The position numbers and the translations under genes are program-made. Below, piece by piece: positions 53,962-64,000 of a DNA stretch of 64,000 nucleotides. The stretch spans positions 1 to 64,000 of the forward strand of contig JACVVK020000459.1 in assembly GCA_018292915.2 (NCBI GenBank), written 5' to 3'. Below the pieces are notes generated by a model. It was not told where the DNA came from. It saw nothing but the letters and a program-made list of their open reading frames with translations, and did not search any database. This stretch comes from Batillaria attramentaria (taxonomy: Eukaryota; Mollusca; Gastropoda; Batillariidae). Numbering within the stretch: position 1 is the stretch's first letter; the number at the start of each line of letters is the position of its first letter.

Positions 53962-54683
53962 TTGAAATGTTGAATATCTTCTGTCTGTGTGTTTTTTCCT
54001 CCCATAGTATCCACGTGGTGATGTCCGTCCTGTCAAACACTTTGTTCACTCCGTACAGGCCCGACTGTGTGAAACACCTGCATGGCGGCGCTGTTCGGCA
54101 CTGGTTGTTTACATGCAGTATTTTGCATACAGTGTGTTTACTCTTACTATCGTCCAGTTTCGCTACGGTGATCACGTGACTGTCCGTGATGCGGCATAAC
54201 GTGGAACCAAAGGTAAAGTTAAATGAGACATTCGACTTTTCCTCAACGTTAAGCACCGAGTCAACCAGACTTGGGATGTTGAACGTGAAGTCGCCTGGAA
54301 CACAAAACACCTTAAGGATTATATTCACAAACACACGCGCGCGCGCGAGCAAATGACAGCAAGAGAGAGAGAGAGAGAGGGAGAGAGAGAGAGGCCCGGG
54401 GGTGGGGGTGGGGGGATGGGGGGGGGGGGAGGTCTTCAGGCTTTTCAGACAGTAACAATGAAATAACGTTGCATTATTCATGTGAAATAATGTTTGTTTC
54501 TCGCTCGTACGCATGCAGACAAAGTTTGGGCACTATTTAGTACTATAGCTATATTCTGAGATTTTATCATTTAAAAACCCTTATTTTCACAGACACAAAC
54601 TTACATTCTTGCGCAGTGCCTGTCGCCAGATGCATCCAAACTAAGGCAGAAATCAAGATTATCCCTCGAAACCCTGCGGACAT
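48542..54683 (-). CDS. Type I membrane receptor with repeated YxxPhi tail motifs (intact copy)
   Basis: Exons in coding order are 54,683-54,605, 54,294-53,962, 53,394-53,328, 52,242-52,136, 51,389-51,377 (13 nt), 50,976-50,927, 50,488-50,336, 50,016-49,813, 49,226-49,131 and 48,615-48,542. They sum to 1,176 nt (391 aa). The signal peptide is MSAGFRGIILISALVWMH. The ectodomain has six Cys and several sequons; the stalk reads LEVTTEPPLSSSDVTT. The TM is TATLAAAFSVAICVVVAIFV followed by basic YSRFRKRN. The tail has HVYSEI, NTAYEGG, GDYVAV and GDYIAI. The last two exons both start AAESGAA and look like an exon duplication. The YxxI/V motifs suit SH2 or AP2 binding, so signalling and/or endocytosis is plausible (inference). 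One junction is uncertain: the stalk exon ends in phase 2, so the TM exon must use the acceptor GACGAGAG|C, 7 nt inside the more obvious caacag site, or an unseen small exon intervenes. It is head-to-head with the plus gene at 58,244. Confidence 0.7.
49398..49610 (+). repeat. (ATCC)n/(AATC)n/(CCGT)n microsatellite
   Basis: Unit-2 counterpart of 8,717-8,904, with an extra leading ATCC block and a shorter CCGT block. Confidence 0.85.
50212..50332 (+). repeat. (CT)n(AC)n(ACGC)n microsatellite
   Basis: Intronic tract next to the minus-gene donor at 50,336. The ACGC block is unique to this copy. Confidence 0.85.
51069..51240 (-). mobile_element. tRNA-derived SINE (reverse, unit 2)
   Basis: Orthologue of 10,381-10,550, with the same 'gtttaacgtccttttccacc' tail and 'ggccccagccgggatacgaa' head. 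Confidence 0.7.
53487..53748 (+). mobile_element. (AAG)n-flanked retroelement fragment in unit 2
   Basis: (AAG)n followed by 'aaattacatttatacagcac' and 'gttttagctctgatttgaaa'. The fragment is absent from unit 1 and replaces the left arm of the hairpin present there. It looks like a reverse-oriented LINE or SINE 3' region. The family is not identified. Confidence 0.45.
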
Positions 54684-54906
54684 TGTCAGTCATCCGATGC
54701 GTTATGAAGATCACAATACAAGTAGAGATGTCAGCTTGTATCGACAGGAGCCTTACACTGAGCACACCACTTCACTGTCTTCCGCATCAACTCTAAACGA
54801 TTGTGTCTTGTGTCTGGTTAGGAATAATAACTTCCCTGAGTAATGTTTTGCCTGAGCAATTTGCTTCCTTGTGAAATTTTGACAGGGGGTTTTCTGATTT
54901 CCCAGG

Positions 54907-54960
<54 letters not shown>

Positions 54961-57465
54961 AGTGGTGTGTTTGTCGTGAGGAGGCGTGTGTGTGAGGAAG
55001 GGGAGGGTGGGGGCGGAGGGGACCACAAAGTTTTCAATTGTAGGTATCTCTGGGGGAAACCATTGAAAGGTTTCGGATTGATGCGGACGTAGTGGTCACG
55101 AATGAGTGATTTAGTAATACCAAAAACTCCGCTGAATACTTCAGTCAAACAAGCACACTTCACCGGCCGAAACACTGATTTGGCTGATATGGCATGCAAA
55201 ATTGTGAAATGAACACCGTAAACATACTTGCAATCATGGATGGCTAATTCTCTTCTGTCAATACACCTCGTATTTCCAGGTCCTTGTTATGCTGTGACCA
55301 ACTCTAGGTGACACCGCCGACTTTGGTTTTGCCAGGTTTTGATTCTTGGCTCTGTATTTGCGATCTGGGGTCATGACATTTCCCAAAAATGCCCACTGCT
55401 TTTGTCGCCCTAAACGAGGAAATGTATGCACATATTCAACGAACCCCCAGTCTTACAGTTTCAGCGACTTTACTTCCATGGCCTTCTAACTATGCTCCGA
55501 AACTGACTTGTCCTAAGCACAATTGTCATCATTAAATAGGTTTGTGTTGCGAAAGGAATTTACGGTGTCAATTTATTGTTTGTTTGGAAGTAAATGTACT
55601 GAGCTGGATACACTAACAATGACATACCGAACATACTACATTCAAGTAATGAAAAAAAAAAAAAACCAATTGAAATGACATGCATTGTAAATCACACGCG
55701 CGCGCATCCGAGCACACTATTCTAATGATTTTGTGAAGAGTATGGAACTAACTGAAAATATGTGGGATAAAACGCACACATATTATGATAGTATAGTATG
55801 ATGAAACACTATCAGTTTCTCGGGGACTGGCACAAAGACTGACCAACTGCTGTTTATCCGTGGTTACAGGGGTATAACTGAGCAAAAAACAAAATATCAA
55901 AGAAAGTCCTCTAAAAAGAGACGGCATTAAATGTGATTTAAGTTATTTTTGTTTTTGCCGTTCACATGTTTACTTTCACCTGTTTTCTTAATTGTTTTAT
56001 TGTTTTATGTAACTTTTATAGAAATCTGTCTTGACCGTACATGAAGCAGAGGTGTGAATGTTTTTTTTTGTTTGTTTGTGTTTTTCAAAATGTACACTAA
56101 CTCAGTGTGCTGTCAGGAGAGAGAGAGAGAGAGAGGTGTGCCGCTGATCAAGGTCACATGAACATTTGTTTACATACTGCACACACGGAATGTACAATGT
56201 CAAGACACAGCCGTGTTTTGCCTTGAAACGTCTATCCGTCGTGCAGTTGTCCCGACAAAAAGGGAATTTAGATTTCCCTCCGCCGCATCTATGAAGAGCG
56301 GGTTCAACTCTGTACCATCGGGCTTCACTAAGTCTGGACTTCATTGTGCCGAAACCAACGAGGAAATTATTCTCAGTGAGTGTGACCGGGAGCCGCCATT
56401 TTGGTAAGCAACAATGAGTTCGTTTCCTTCTGACAGCAGGACTAGCGGTTTCACTTAGGTTTGCAAGCATGTCAGCAATTTTAATTCAGGAAAATGTGTC
56501 ACAACCTCTGTTGGCACACATTCGCTGGTCGTGTGATCGCATTGTACAGCCGCCTATCGCTCTGGTCTGGTTAACGAGTAGTGCAAGCCGCCCGCTTTCC
56601 ACAACAGTCGGCCGACACTGCAGTAGGCCGAAGCCGTGCGTCACGCTAATGTACTACAAAGTGACCGCGTAGGCTTTACAAAATAATATGCATAATTAGA
56701 TAAACACGACGTTAGGGACTGTTTGATTTACTGTCATTATCAGGGTGTTTTGGGGGTTGAGTCCTTCCCCCCCCCCCCCCCCCCCCAGTTTGGAGGCATG
56801 GTAGTAATCAGTGATAGGGGACAAATCAGTCAGCCTACTCAATTGTCTCATAATAAGTTATTTTCGGGAAGGCGGGTTTTCCCTACGCTGTATTTCGGCC
56901 GATCAACTGATTGGAGCTGAAGGCGAGTTTAGGAGTTTGTGTATGTGCTGTAACCTAACCGAAACCAACGAGGAAATTCAGTATTCCCCCACTGTGACCC
57001 AGCTGCGTTTTGCCCCGGTGTCCGCCATTTTGGTAAGCTACAATGAGTCAGTCTTGTTTTCCTCACGACAGCAGTCAAGTCAAGTCAAGTCAATATTATT
57101 TGTCCCCGAATCGAGAAAATTGCTTTGCAACACGCGTTGAACATACACATTAAACATGAAAAGCATGCAAATAATACAATCATAACTGATCACCGTATAA
57201 GAATGTGTTTAACCCAAATCACGTTAAGATAGTTATTTGTGGTTTCATTTACGTTAAACTAAACCTTGACCATAAACCTTGACTTAAGTAAGAATTACCG
57301 CAAATCGCAAAGCTAAGACCAATATAAATATCACTTCATTCCCATCCCTATCACCCCTCCCACCGCCGCGCGCGCACACACACGGCACACACACACGGCA
57401 CACACACACACACACACAAATAGGATAACATGACCAATTGATGTGAAATACACCCCTCCCACCGC

Positions 57466-57548
<83 letters not shown>

Positions 57549-58167
57549 GTTAAATCTGTTCTTATTGCACTTAACACATCGATATCGTCTGCCTGAGGGA
57601 AGTAGCTCAAATTCTTTGTTGAGTGGATGTGAGTGGTCAGCGAGAATACTGCACGCCCTGCGCAAGACTACACGATCGCAGGACTTAAAGCGCTTTCACT
57701 TCTCTTTATAAGCATGTGAGCAGTTGGAATTAGGGAAACCTTTGTTGTGCCACATTCGCTGGTCGTGTGATTGCATTGCAGAGCCGCCTATCGCTCTTTG
57801 AGTTAGGTCTGGTTCCGGTCACGGTAACCTGAAGCCAAGTACTACTAGAAAGACGTAACCTTGGTCGTTGTCGTCTGGCTGCTTCTTTATTTCACAAAAC
57901 ATGATTTATACTCCTTTCCCGCAATGAAGATGTCAGTACACAGTGAACCACACATGATTTCCGTACCCCATAACATCACTGCAGTACCCGCGTAGGAATC
58001 ACAAATTATACATAATTAGATAAACACGTTCTGCCCCCACTTCTTTCGACGCATGTATTAATGACAGTCAGTGGACTGCCGAGGCTACTTATCCCATGAC
58101 AATAGGCTACACACCTGTCGGTGACATAGCAGTTTTAGACAGGAATTTTCACTTGAAGGATTTGGGC

Positions 58168-58229
<62 letters not shown>

Positions 58230-58243
58230 TTTTGATTTCAGAT
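54684..58243. promoter_or_regulatory. Head-to-head intergenic region, unit 2
   Basis: Counterpart of 29,930-33,513 with the same motifs: (TG)n at 54,909-54,958, YY1-like/donor sites at 56,392 and 57,020, poly-C near 56,768-56,786, (CA)n at 57,469-57,545 and (GT)n at 58,171-58,226 just before the first coding exon. Confidence 0.6.
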
Positions 58244-59574
58244 ATGGCGCTGATAGTCTTGTTTGCATTGCTCTTTTGGGCAAGTCAAGTGAAAACAGGT
58301 ATTTATTGTAGAGCGTCTAGAACTATTCCAGCACTTTTCGAAAAAAAAAAAAAAAAAAACCTGTTTTCTGACAGACCATTCCTTCATTACGTTCCTCGGC
58401 TCTCTTCTTTCCCCCATCAATGTATTTGTATTAGTTGTATTTATTGTGTCAACTGAAAGCAGATTGTCTGGCGCCATGCCGGACAAATATCTTACCTCTT
58501 TACCTTATCTTACCGAATTTTTTCAGTCGTACTTCATCGTGTCTGTTCATACGTCATCTTAACTGATCCTAGCATCCGACGTACACTGCTCGATTCCATC
58601 TGTGGTGTCCGGTGAGACTGCTACAATAACCTGCCACTTCACAGAAAACATCCAACAGGGGAGGAGAGAATTCCTAGTTGTCCGTTATTTTAATAATGTG
58701 ACTTTCAAAGGTATCATGCATTTTTGTGTGTTTTGCTCGGTTTGTGTAAAATGTTTCACTAAGTGCATAAATTCTGTCTGATCATACTAATTAAGCCAAT
58801 GCAATGTCCCCGTTTGGATTCCGGAAGGAGGGTGGGTTGGTGTTTGTCGCTCTTTCCCAGAACATTTGGATCATATCAAAGACGGGGTAATTACATAGTG
58901 GACAGCACAAGCAGGAATTAAGAAGGAAATAATATTGGTTATCCAAGCTGTTAACGCGTTTAATGACACGATGATAACGTAGCTTTGATCAGATAACTGT
59001 AGGTCTTTGTTTGTCTTCAGAGCGTGCCGTCCGCTACCTGTTGCTGCTGTACAATGTGCTACCGAAGTTAAATAACCCCTGTTATGGTTGTGATGCTCAG
59101 GGCCATGTGATCTGTCCTCAATGTATTTTAACAGTTTTAGTTCTTTTTATATTATCTCTGAAATTATGAAATTATGAGGCATGCTGATTTGTGCGCTAGA
59201 AGGTATCTCACCAGGTGATGTGTGGCGTGGACGTATTCAAGTGTAGAGTGTATGACTATGGCCGAGTGTGTGTGTGTGTGTGCATGTGTTATGTGGATGA
59301 ACAGATGAGTGTGTAAAGTATGGTTGATTTTAGTGGAGATTTGGTTTTTATGATGGACTGAAGTATATGTTTTGAATTATAGTTTTCTTCTTAATCATGA
59401 AATTCATAACAGTATTACTGCCATGAGTGTATTTGATGGGTGTATGAGTTGCTAAAATGCGCATTAGTAAGTTCAAGTACGGCACACCGGTGGATATTGT
59501 CGGTATGCTTGAATCAGAGCTACGTTTACGTAGTTTGTATTGTTAAGTTGTTCTCTCTCTCTCTCTCTCTCTCA

Positions 59575-59655
<81 letters not shown>

Positions 59656-60729
59656 TAGAAGAATAACAAACGTCATATAATCTAATTAAACATCTCAGTT
59701 TAGATGAGTATAATGAATATGGCCGACCTGAACACAAAAAATTTCATTGTAATAGTTTTTCCCCGGAAGGAAATGTACAAGAAGAAATATAATTACTGCT
59801 TTGGAAAAAAAAAAAGCCAATGAAGAATGGATGCACGACCAAAGTCAACAACAACAACAACAACAACAACAACAAAAAACCCCACCAAAAACAAGCTGAG
59901 AATCAAACTCATATCGGATGCATCCATGCATGCAAATGAGGGTCAAAAAAGAAAAAAAAAAAGAGAAAAAAGGTGTATGAGTGAAGAGTGTGTGGATGCA
60001 TGGTGTAAATTACATAGGCGTCCACCTATCAGTGCTTATGATGATCTGTAGTAGTATCCCCTGAATTGTAGATTTGTTTTAATAATGTAATGATAATAGT
60101 TTCACTATGTAGTATGTATTATGTGTGCAGGTTATTTCACTTTGTGTTGTGTGGCGTGGAGGCATGCATGGATAGAGTGTATGACTATGGTTTAGTATGT
60201 GGGTGCATATGTGATGGGTGGACGAACGGTAGAGTGTGTGGGTGCATGGGTGATTTCTGCATGGAGATGTTGGTCTTGTGTCATAATAGTTTTATTGTGT
60301 ATTATGTGATCAAGAATTCAATTGTACACCACAATTTCCCTGAGGGGATTAATAAAGTTATTCTTCTTATCTTTTTATCTTATCTTCCTATCTCATCTTC
60401 TTATATTCTTATCTTATCTTATCTAGATTGCAGTGCTGGTAAATATTTCTACCCTGAAGTTGTGCAATTTAAATGTGTACAATTATTTCGTCTCTTTAAT
60501 GGTCCTCATTTTTTTTCCAGAAATAATCTACTGCTACTGGCACACCGACGAGAACTCAGACCAGCCGGAATGTAAACGGGAACCCGGATACGAGTATGGG
60601 AAACTGGACAACACAACATTTACTTTAAAAATACCAGCAGCAACAGAGGAAAATTTGGGAAAATACCAGTGTCAACAGCTACCTTCTGATCCCACTCGTA
60701 CTAAAAATTGCTACTTCACTTTGAAAGGT

Positions 60730-60767
<38 letters not shown>

Positions 60768-62006
60768 TGATGTCGATTTTTTTAGTGAGAGTAAAACGTT
60801 TATGTCTCAAATATCTCCTCTGGTGCATAGCTAAGTGTTTAACTTTACTAGAATATCCTGATTTAAAAAAAAAAAAAAAATTCACAGTGATAAAATCAAT
60901 ATAGATTTTTTCATACAACTACAAACTTTCCCAACATCTCTCACCGTTTTCACTCTCCAGCTCCCGATCAAACATCTTCAACAACAGTACCTACAGAGAG
61001 TGAACCTGAAGGCAAGTAGCTAAAATTACATGTGATACCGGCCCCCGTAGTGTAGTGGTTAGCACTTCGGATGATGGACCGGGAGACCCGGGTTCGAATC
61101 CCAGCCGAGGCAAGCGGGATTTTTCCTACCTAGGTCGGCTCCTACCCAGAGCGGGTGTGCTATGGGCCCGATGGGGAGGCTGTTGCCACACAGCCGAGTT
61201 TCACCCACTTCACGGGTGCGACTTTGGGGGGTGCTTCCCTTAGTATGACACGTCTTATGATGTGGATGATTACACGGCCGGCACCGCAGGTGTGCCGTAG
61301 TTCCCGGGCCTGGTTAATGCCGGGATATTTATGACAGGAAGCGTGGAATGCGGCCCTGTCCCGCAGTCCCAAACCACATGGACCTCCATAGCATCATCTT
61401 ACTATCATCCTCATCTCCATCATCATGCATAATAAAAATTGTCCCAGCTTCCGAGTCCTCCGTGGGTTCCACCCATGACGTGGGAGGAACACCACTGGAG
61501 TTGGCAAAGAGTTGGGGCAGCAAAAAAAAAAAAAAAAAAAAAATTACATGTGACTGATTTGTAGCTAAGCATAATAATTCAAACTTTTATGATAGCATTT
61601 GATCTGGTACGATGTCGTCTACTGAGCCGACCCAACATTTTGGTTTTTAGGTTCATGTAAATATCTGTACAGACCTATACGAGGAATACTTATTTTTTCA
61701 CTCGAATCTTGAAACAGGATGGTATTTAACAGGGTATGGTTTCAAACTCCACCTGATTGTTCTTCGAAAAGCAACTCGATTTCTAAGAATAGTTTAAACA
61801 AAATACGCAAAACTAAAGTTTTCCAAAGTAGTGATTTTATATCGCGCTATATAACAGATCATTGCTTTATTATCAGTTCTCTATTTACTTATTTTCCAGA
61901 TGACAACACGGAGGTGATCGCTGTGGTGGTGGTGGTTCTGGTTGTTCTTCTTGCAGCTGCTCCCGTCGTGGCCTTCTGCTGGCGGTTAGAATTAACCAGA
62001 CAATGA
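58244..62006 (+). CDS. Ig-domain receptor, short-tailed form (unit 2)
   Basis: Exons are 58,244-58,298 (signal peptide identical to unit 1), 58,573-58,710 and 60,521-60,727 (Ig halves), 60,961-61,011 (stalk APDQTSSTTVPTE) and 61,900-62,006 (TM and stop), totalling 558 nt (185 aa). Ig core residues are ATITCHF, IIYCYW and NLGKYQC. The terminal exon encodes DDNTEVIAVVVVVLVVLL, then AAAPVVAFCW, then RLELTRQ and stop. It is unrelated in sequence to the unit-1 TM exons, although the upstream intron is still homologous up to about 61,730. There is no charged residue in the TM and no signalling motif in the ten-residue tail. The product could be a decoy, a ligand or an adhesion partner of the long form (inference). 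Acceptors are aactgatcctag, ttttttccag, cactctccag and ttattttccag; the stalk exon uses a GC donor. I see no STAND exon downstream within the window. Confidence 0.72.
59570..60060. other. Unit-2-specific intron sequence with (CT)n(AC)n
   Basis: Intron between the Ig half-exons. It contains a long (AC)n (59,575-59,653), (CAA)n (59,847-59,876) and an A-rich run. There is no counterpart in unit 1, where the intron is about 1.2 kb shorter. No exon seen. Confidence 0.6.
60085..60426 (+). mobile_element. Non-LTR retrotransposon 3' end (unit 2)
   Basis: Orthologue of 35,240-35,566, ending 'ggggattaataaagttatt' plus (TCTTA)n, here with a slightly longer tail. Confidence 0.55.
61036..61540 (+). mobile_element. 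Long tRNA-derived SINE with 14-bp TSD
   Basis: The head has A box 'tagtgtagtggttagc' and B box 'gggttcgaatcccagcc', then about 380 bp of unrelated body and a poly-A tail (61,522-61,540). It is flanked by aaaattacatgtga (61,022-61,035) and its repeat ending at 61,553. Unit 1 has a single uninterrupted 'gattacatgtgactg' near 36,220, so the insertion is younger than the duplication. It is a different family from the 'gttaaactcc' SINE. Confidence 0.85.
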
Positions 62007-62364
62007 ATTAACCAGTAGATCATTAACTTCATACACTTTTCATGAATCCACCAACCATTCATCCATCCACCAAACCACCATTCATTCACCAACCAACCAC
62101 CCATCCATCCACCTTCATCTGTTTACCAACCATCCGTAAATCCATCTGGATTATGGGGTGACCACCAAGAGTATACTTGTAGCGGCATACGTTAGTTAAG
62201 TGTCTATGCATGCCCGGAGTACTCTCATTTGATGAAGAGTGCCCTCCCCACCCCCCCCCCCCCCTCTAGATTTCCCGATTGAGTCGGTTGCCCCTATTTG
62301 TTCGATTTTAATTACTGGGTTCAGCATGTGCTGCCTTGATATTTGTTCTGCTTATTATGTTTTT
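62007..62364. other. 3' flank of short receptor
   Basis: Contains an ATCC/ACCA-rich stretch (62,045-62,125) and a poly-C run (62,251-62,264). I see no coding sequence; a 3'UTR is likely at the start. Confidence 0.5.
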
Positions 62365-62568
62365 AAGTTGTTTCTCTATAGAGAAACAACTTTATGAGAC
62401 GGGGCAGATTTTGCTGCGCGCAGCAGCAAGTTTCAGTGATACAAAACAAGACTGTGACGTTTCTCCACACAATAATACTTTCACGCACAGAGTGACGTAA
62501 CGAAACCTGCGTCATAGACACTTGACGTGCACACTATGCTGCTGCGTTCTTTTTGGCGGGAGTTGTGA

Positions 62569-62609
<41 letters not shown>

Positions 62610-63148
62610 ACGGATGTAATGATGGCTATCTCCTAAACCACCTCGATGGAGGCCTTTTTACTTTGAGATGAAATGGGAAATCACCTTCTCCAGAGCTACC
62701 TTTCACGATTTTTAGCCTGCCGCATTTTCAGAAGAGTTATCGCCGATTTTAAAAAATCGGTCGTGTTACGAATTTTTTCGAAAAAGTTGTTCAAATTCCT
62801 TCATTTTCTAGACTTTGGAAGTTCACCCAATCACACTGCCTGTATTCGTGCTACAGCTCTGTAGCTCTGACTGGTTTTGTGTAAAAAAAATATTTTCGAG
62901 GTAGGGGTGGTTTGCACATAAGATCAAATATCTATGAAAAGACTACTGCAAATTACTTATCATCCCGGCGTTTTTGTCTAGTGTGACAACTGCACATATG
63001 ACAGGAACTACTGCACTATTATAGCTTTAGCATTTAGAATAACTGAACTTTTAGATAAACATAACTTTTTCAAGTTTCTGCGAAAAGCACCGGTCAAAAG
63101 AGTTCCAAATTTTCGATTTCATAAGTACAATACAAGGTATTCTAGTCC

Positions 63149-63560
63149 ATGTTTCACCAGCCCTCTAGATCTTCCAGATTTTATGTAAAAATTAATTCAG
63201 CCAGGGAAGTCACAAAAGCAACAGGGAAATTACAAGACATGCACAAGCATCATCTGTCATACCACCAGTGTGAAGCTGACGTCAAACGCTTAGTTCCCAG
63301 ACAAAATAAGCAAGTATCGTCACTGCCTCAGACATTTCACCAGCCCTCTAGATCTACCAGATTTCATGTGAAAAATAATTCAATCGGGGAAGCCACAAAG
63401 CCAACAGGGAAATCACAAGACATAAACAAGCTTCCTCAGACGATCGCAGTGCTAGAGGCTGACGTCAAAATGTTTAGTTCGCGGAACTGACGTCATCTCT
63501 CCGTCTGTGTATGACGACCTGCCTGAGGCTGACGTCAAATGTTTAGTTCACGGAACTGAC
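63149..63560 (+). repeat. About 185-bp tandem repeat inside the terminal element
   Basis: 'tttcaccagccctctagatc', 'caacagggaaatcacaagac' and 'gctgacgtcaaa' recur at 63,151-63,300 and 63,337-63,487, with a partial third unit at 63,519-63,560. The open frame across them merely reads through the repeats. Confidence 0.65.
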
Positions 63561-63580
63561 CTCTCTCTCTCTCTCTCTCT

Positions 63581-63745
63581 GGGGAGCCAGGGTAGCCGAA
63601 TGGTAGAGCGTTGGACTTTCAATGCTCGGGTCGAGAGTTCGAATCCTGGCTTGGGCCAAATATTTGTGCTGGCCTTTCTCTCGTTGCCCCGTCTTTGATA
63701 TCACCCTTACGTGGTGGAAAAGGACGTTAAACTCCTAAACACCCA

Positions 63746-63752
<7 letters not shown>
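63581..63752 (+). mobile_element. tRNA-derived SINE, best-preserved copy
   Basis: The tRNA-like head has A box 'tagccgaatggtagagcg' and B box 'gagttcgaatcctggc', followed by 'tgccccgtctttgatatcac' and 'aaggacgttaaactcctaaa', ending in a (CT)n tract. It is the most intact member of this SINE in the window. Confidence 0.8.
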
Positions 63753-63809
<57 letters not shown>

Positions 63810-64000
63810 GCTCTCCCCCCACCCGGCCCCACCCCCAGTCACGTGACTAATCGGTCGAGGTCGTAGAGGATCTAGTGTCATTGGTAGAACATGGAGAGGG
63901 GAGAACCGGCAACAATAACAACAAAACAGACAAAATAAAATGAAATTTGGAGAAACAACTTTGTAGGACGGGGCCGTTCCTCCTTGTTGTAAAATAGTGT

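Larger units (their letters stand above)
62365..64000. mobile_element. Palindrome-bearing repeat element related to the 15-kb insertion
   Basis: Starts with a perfect 28-bp palindrome (62,365-62,392; arms AAGTTGTTTCTCTA) followed by 'tatgagacggggc'. The near-identical 'gagaaacaactttgtaggacggggc' context recurs at 63,950-63,974. The 15-kb family carries the similar 'ggaaacaacataataggacggg' (reverse strand). It also shares a 'gagttatcgccgat' core with the modules' 'gggcgataactc'. Element limits are uncertain because the window ends. Confidence 0.45.

Noticed and set aside
61044..61112. tRNA gene-like sequence
   Set aside because: It has A and B boxes but continues into a long SINE body with poly-A and target duplications, so it is a SINE head. 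The same applies to the heads near 37,820, 39,967 and 63,588.

Overview
This is a eukaryotic genomic window, very probably from a marine gastropod mollusc. Coding exons are short and separated by GT-AG (and some GC-AG) introns. Dinucleotide microsatellites are extremely dense. Several tRNA-headed SINE copies end in a 'gttaaactcccaaacaccc'-type tail that I associate with mollusc genomes. One exon encodes an nSTAND3-like NTPase of the kind expanded in molluscs. The species is not determinable from the sequence alone. There are no prokaryotic operons, no rRNA, no bona fide tRNA gene and no CRISPR array.

The core of the window is a tandem duplication with a period of about 42.6 kb. Unit 1 runs from about 250 to 36,400 and unit 2 from about 42,840 to 61,730. 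Each unit carries a divergently transcribed pair of type I membrane receptors. The minus-strand gene has a signal peptide, a roughly 112-residue Cys-rich ectodomain, a Ser/Thr stalk, one TM segment and a long cytoplasmic tail with YSEI, YVAV and YIAI motifs. It is apparently intact at 48,542-54,683 and broken at 6,031-29,929. The plus-strand gene has a signal peptide, one V-like Ig domain split by an intron, a short stalk and a TM segment. In unit 1 (33,514-43,861) the plus gene continues into three tandem 2.15-kb stalk-TM-tail cassettes. It ends in one large exon encoding a P-loop STAND-like NTPase joined to a retrotransposon ORF1p-like RRM region. In unit 2 (58,244-62,006) the same Ig ectodomain is joined to an unrelated TM exon and stops ten residues later. 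A decayed copy of the STAND/RRM exon at 377-1,275 is the 3' end of a third pair lying to the left of the window. This layout of paired receptors with shared ectodomains, exchanged signalling ends and tandem amplification resembles vertebrate paired receptors or invertebrate allorecognition and innate immune clusters. That functional reading is inference.

Mobile DNA accounts for most of the size difference between the units. Unit 1 carries a 1.83-kb probable solo LTR (6,506-8,331). It also carries a 14.96-kb insertion (12,138-27,099) ending in a 32-bp palindrome and containing three full copies plus one partial copy of a 4-kb module. Each full module holds a roughly 533-bp fold-back element with a 9-bp target duplication (Mutator-like). 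A 1.06-kb relative of the big insertion lies inverted in intron 1 of the plus gene (33,757-34,816). Unit 2 carries a 505-bp tRNA-derived SINE with a 14-bp target duplication (61,036-61,540), and unit 1 preserves the empty site. The right end (62,365-64,000) is another palindrome-bearing repeat of a related family.

The roughly 3.5-kb head-to-head intergenic region appears far more similar between units (about 99% over 30,215-32,960) than the receptor exons on either side. It also contains two GCCGCCATTTTGG-type motifs, each followed by a splice donor. These suggest a shared bidirectional promoter homogenised by gene conversion. All exon boundaries, identities and frames were read by eye.
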